From positions 1 to 7,866 of the forward strand of contig URTU01000085.1 in the NCBI GenBank assembly GCA_900550925.1: 7,866 nucleotides of DNA. The letters run 5' to 3'. Made by a program: the position numbers and the translations under genes. The DNA is from an uncultured Alistipes sp. GTDB lineage: Bacteria > Bacteroidota > Bacteroidia > Bacteroidales > Rikenellaceae. Numbering within the stretch: position 1 is the first letter of the stretch; each line of letters opens with the position of its first letter. The notes below the pieces were generated by a model. It was not told the DNA's origin. It did no database searches and was given only the letters and a program-made list of their open reading frames with translations. Below, in pieces: positions 6,638 through 7,866 of this stretch.

Positions 6638-6701
6638 CCAGCCCCTTCCGCCGCGGAGCCGGGCTTCGGCGGAGGTCCCGGCGGAAGGGTGGCAAACCGG
6701 A

Positions 6702-7265
6702 TTACTCGATCGCCTGACGGGCCCACTTGCCGGCCTGTCCCGCACCGCCGTTGAACAACCGTCCCTCGCGCCACGAGATCTTCGGATAGAGCGACCGGAG
6801 TTCCCTTGCGCTGTTGGTTATCGGGCTGCTGCCCGAAGTAGCGAACGGAATCACGGTCTTGCCCGAAAAGTCGTACTGTTCGAGGAACGTATTGACCGCC
6901 CGCGGGCAGAGATCCCACCAGATCGGATAACCGAGGAACACCACGTCGTAACGTCCTGCGTCGAGCGGTTTCCCGGCCAGTTCGGGTCGCGCACCCTCGT
7001 CGCGCATCTCCACGGAGCTGCGGCTGCGGTTGTTTCTCCAGTCGAGGTCCGCAGGCGTATAGGCCTTGGCGGGTGTGATTCGGTAAAGGTCTCCGCCGGT
7101 CTCCGAGGCAATGGCCTGGGCCACCCGCTCCGTGGTTCCGGTACAGGAGAAATAGGCGACAAGGACGTTCTTGTCCGAAAGTCCGGTGCGCTCCGGCGCC
7201 TGTTGAGCCGCCGCACCGAGATTCAAACCGACAATTCCCATAAGCATCATCATTGTACGTTTCAT
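6702..7265 (-). CDS. Exported flavodoxin-like protein (Flavodoxin_4 type)
   Basis: This 187-residue FMN-binding flavodoxin-fold protein probably transfers electrons, although its partner is unknown. The ATG at 7265 gives an N-terminal signal peptide (a hydrophobic stretch rich in Met/Leu/Gly ending GAAA before QQAPE), implying export to the periplasm with cleavage near residue 20. The mature part starts LVAYFSCTGTTERVA, in which SCTGTT (residues 40-45) is the FMN-phosphate loop. Later motifs LGYPIWWD and VIPFATSGSS are typical flavin-contacting segments of this family. The frame is intact and of normal length for a flavodoxin. It starts 27 nt downstream of the alpha/beta hydrolase gene on the same strand, so the two are probably co-transcribed. 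Flavodoxins are usually cytosolic; secreted-looking versions like this do occur in Bacteroidetes. No link to the glycan locus is visible. Confidence 0.9.
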   Translation of the reverse strand: MKRTMMMLMGIVGLNLGAAAQQAPERTGLSDKNVLVAYFSCTGTTERVAQAIASETGGDLYRITPAKAYTPADLDWRNNRSRSSVEMRDEGARPELAGKPLDAGRYDVVFLGYPIWWDLCPRAVNTFLEQYDFSGKTVIPFATSGSSPITNSARELRSLYPKISWREGRLFNGGAGQAGKWARQAIE

Positions 7266-7292
7266 GTTCGATATTTTTTTGTGTGCAGTGTC

Positions 7293-7866
7293 TTATGCGG
7301 CATCACTCGGCTGCCGGGCCTCGAACACCTTGCGGAAGAAGCGTTCGATGCGATCGAACGGAATCACCTCCAGGTTGTCATACAGATCGACGTGGCAAGC
7401 CCCGGGGATGATCAGCAGCTCCTTGTTGTCGCCACGGAGCAGTTTGAAGGCGTCCTCGCTGAAGTAGCGCGAATGGGCCTCCGCCCCGTGGATCATCAGC
7501 ACGGCGCTGCGGATCTCACCGGCACAGGAGAGAATCGGCATGTTGATGAACGCGAGCGAATTGGTCCGGTTGAGCCCGTCGTTCGAGTTGGGTGAGCGGC
7601 GGTGGTACCCGCGCGCGGTCTTGTAGTAGTCGTGATACTGGCGGACGAAGAGCGGAGCGTCGTCGGGCAGCGGGTCCACCACCCCGCCGTCGCGTGCATA
7701 CTCCCCGGCGCGGTAGTCGCGCGTGCGCTGCTCGTTGAGCTGCACGCGCAGCCGGTAGCGCTCCTCGTCGGACATCGAGTCGAAGTAGCCGCGGGCATTC
7801 ACCCGGCTCATGTCGTACATCGTCGAGGTCACCGTAGCGCGGATGCGGGGGTCGTTGGCCGCGGCA
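7293..7866 (-). CDS. Alpha/beta hydrolase (YcjY/COG1073-like), C-terminal part
   Basis: The visible 190 or so residues are the C-terminal part of an alpha/beta hydrolase; the gene runs off the right edge, so its start and nucleophile elbow are missing. The frame is open to the edge and begins AAANDPRIRA, then TSTMYDMSR, which in this family lies just after the nucleophile. Further segments are YYKTARGYHRRSPNSN, FINMPILS, VLMIHGAEAHSRYFSEDA and PGACHVDLYDN, the last carrying the likely catalytic His (codon 7392-7394). A Met or GTG start inside the window would cut the core fold, so neither is used. The substrate is unknown; relatives are usually annotated only as esterase-like hydrolases. It is the upstream gene of a probable two-gene leftward operon with the flavodoxin. 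Confidence 0.88.
   Translation of the reverse strand, partial: AAANDPRIRATVTSTMYDMSRVNARGYFDSMSDEERYRLRVQLNEQRTRDYRAGEYARDGGVVDPLPDDAPLFVRQYHDYYKTARGYHRRSPNSNDGLNRTNSLAFINMPILSCAGEIRSAVLMIHGAEAHSRYFSEDAFKLLRGDNKELLIIPGACHVDLYDNLEVIPFDRIERFFRKVFEARQPSDAA

Larger units (their letters stand above)
6075..6701. other. Intergenic region between convergent units, no secure gene
   Basis: This 627-nt stretch separates the rightward GH18 gene from the leftward flavodoxin gene. It holds a rho-independent terminator for the GH18 operon, two copies of an imperfect direct repeat, a short palindrome, a promoter-like sequence on the minus strand and an unassigned minus-strand reading frame, each listed separately. 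A minus-strand frame at 6130-6339 starts with a signal-peptide-like stretch ending in VTGC, but its only start is TTG and its second half runs across the terminator, so it is not called as a gene. Confidence 0.7.

Noticed and set aside
6635..6690. GC-rich inverted repeats (TCCGCC/GGCGGA and GCCG/CGGC) downstream of the flavodoxin stop
   Set aside because: There is no T-tract on the minus strand after the stems, and such short GC repeats are expected in DNA of this composition, so a terminator is not supported.
6353..6754. Plus-strand open frame of 133 codons after the terminator
   Set aside because: Third-position GC is weaker than in the opposing minus frame, the product has no recognisable motif, and it runs into the flavodoxin gene on the other strand.

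Overview
The window looks like a chromosomal segment from a GC-rich gut member of the Bacteroidales; an Alistipes-like (Rikenellaceae) genome would fit. This rests on a tightly packed SusD-type operon of surface lipoproteins, Bacteroidetes-specific domains (SusD-like_2, DUF1735, BT1044-like GH18), short AT-rich leaders instead of strong Shine-Dalgarno sites, and about 60-70% G+C in most sampled lines. Species assignment is inference.

Positions 1-6074 (+ strand) are the distal part of a polysaccharide utilization locus of the endo-beta-N-acetylglucosaminidase type, resembling the SusC/SusD/BT3985/BT3986/BT3987 arrangement that forages host high-mannose N-glycans in Bacteroides thetaiotaomicron. 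In order: the C-terminal two thirds of a SusD-like glycan-binding lipoprotein (cut by the left edge), a BT1044-like GH18 lipoprotein whose catalytic motif is destroyed, a DUF1735-LamG lectin-like lipoprotein, a DUF1735-GH18 lipoprotein whose catalytic Asp and Glu are replaced by Trp and Arg, and, after an 86-nt gap, an EndoH/EndoF1-like GH18 lipoprotein with an intact catalytic pair. The first four genes are 2-8 nt apart. All four with visible N-termini carry lipoprotein signal peptides. The likely division of labour is that several non-catalytic surface proteins capture N-glycoprotein, one GH18 releases the glycan, and SusD with an off-window SusC imports it. A rho-independent terminator follows at 6146-6177.

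Positions 6075-6701 lie between convergent transcription units and hold no secure gene. They contain the terminator, an imperfect 35-bp direct repeat flanking it, a small palindrome, a well-formed Bacteroidetes-type promoter on the minus strand with no obvious gene, and a minus-strand reading frame with coding-like third-position GC that may be a gene remnant.

Positions 6702-7866 (- strand) hold an exported Flavodoxin_4-type protein and, upstream of it, the C-terminal part of an alpha/beta hydrolase that runs off the right edge. They are probably co-transcribed and unrelated to the glycan locus.

The most notable signals are two GH18 pseudo-enzymes beside one apparently active GH18 in one locus, and an abrupt fall in GC content inside the DUF1735-GH18 gene near 3580, which suggests that its body was acquired or swapped separately from its signal-peptide end.
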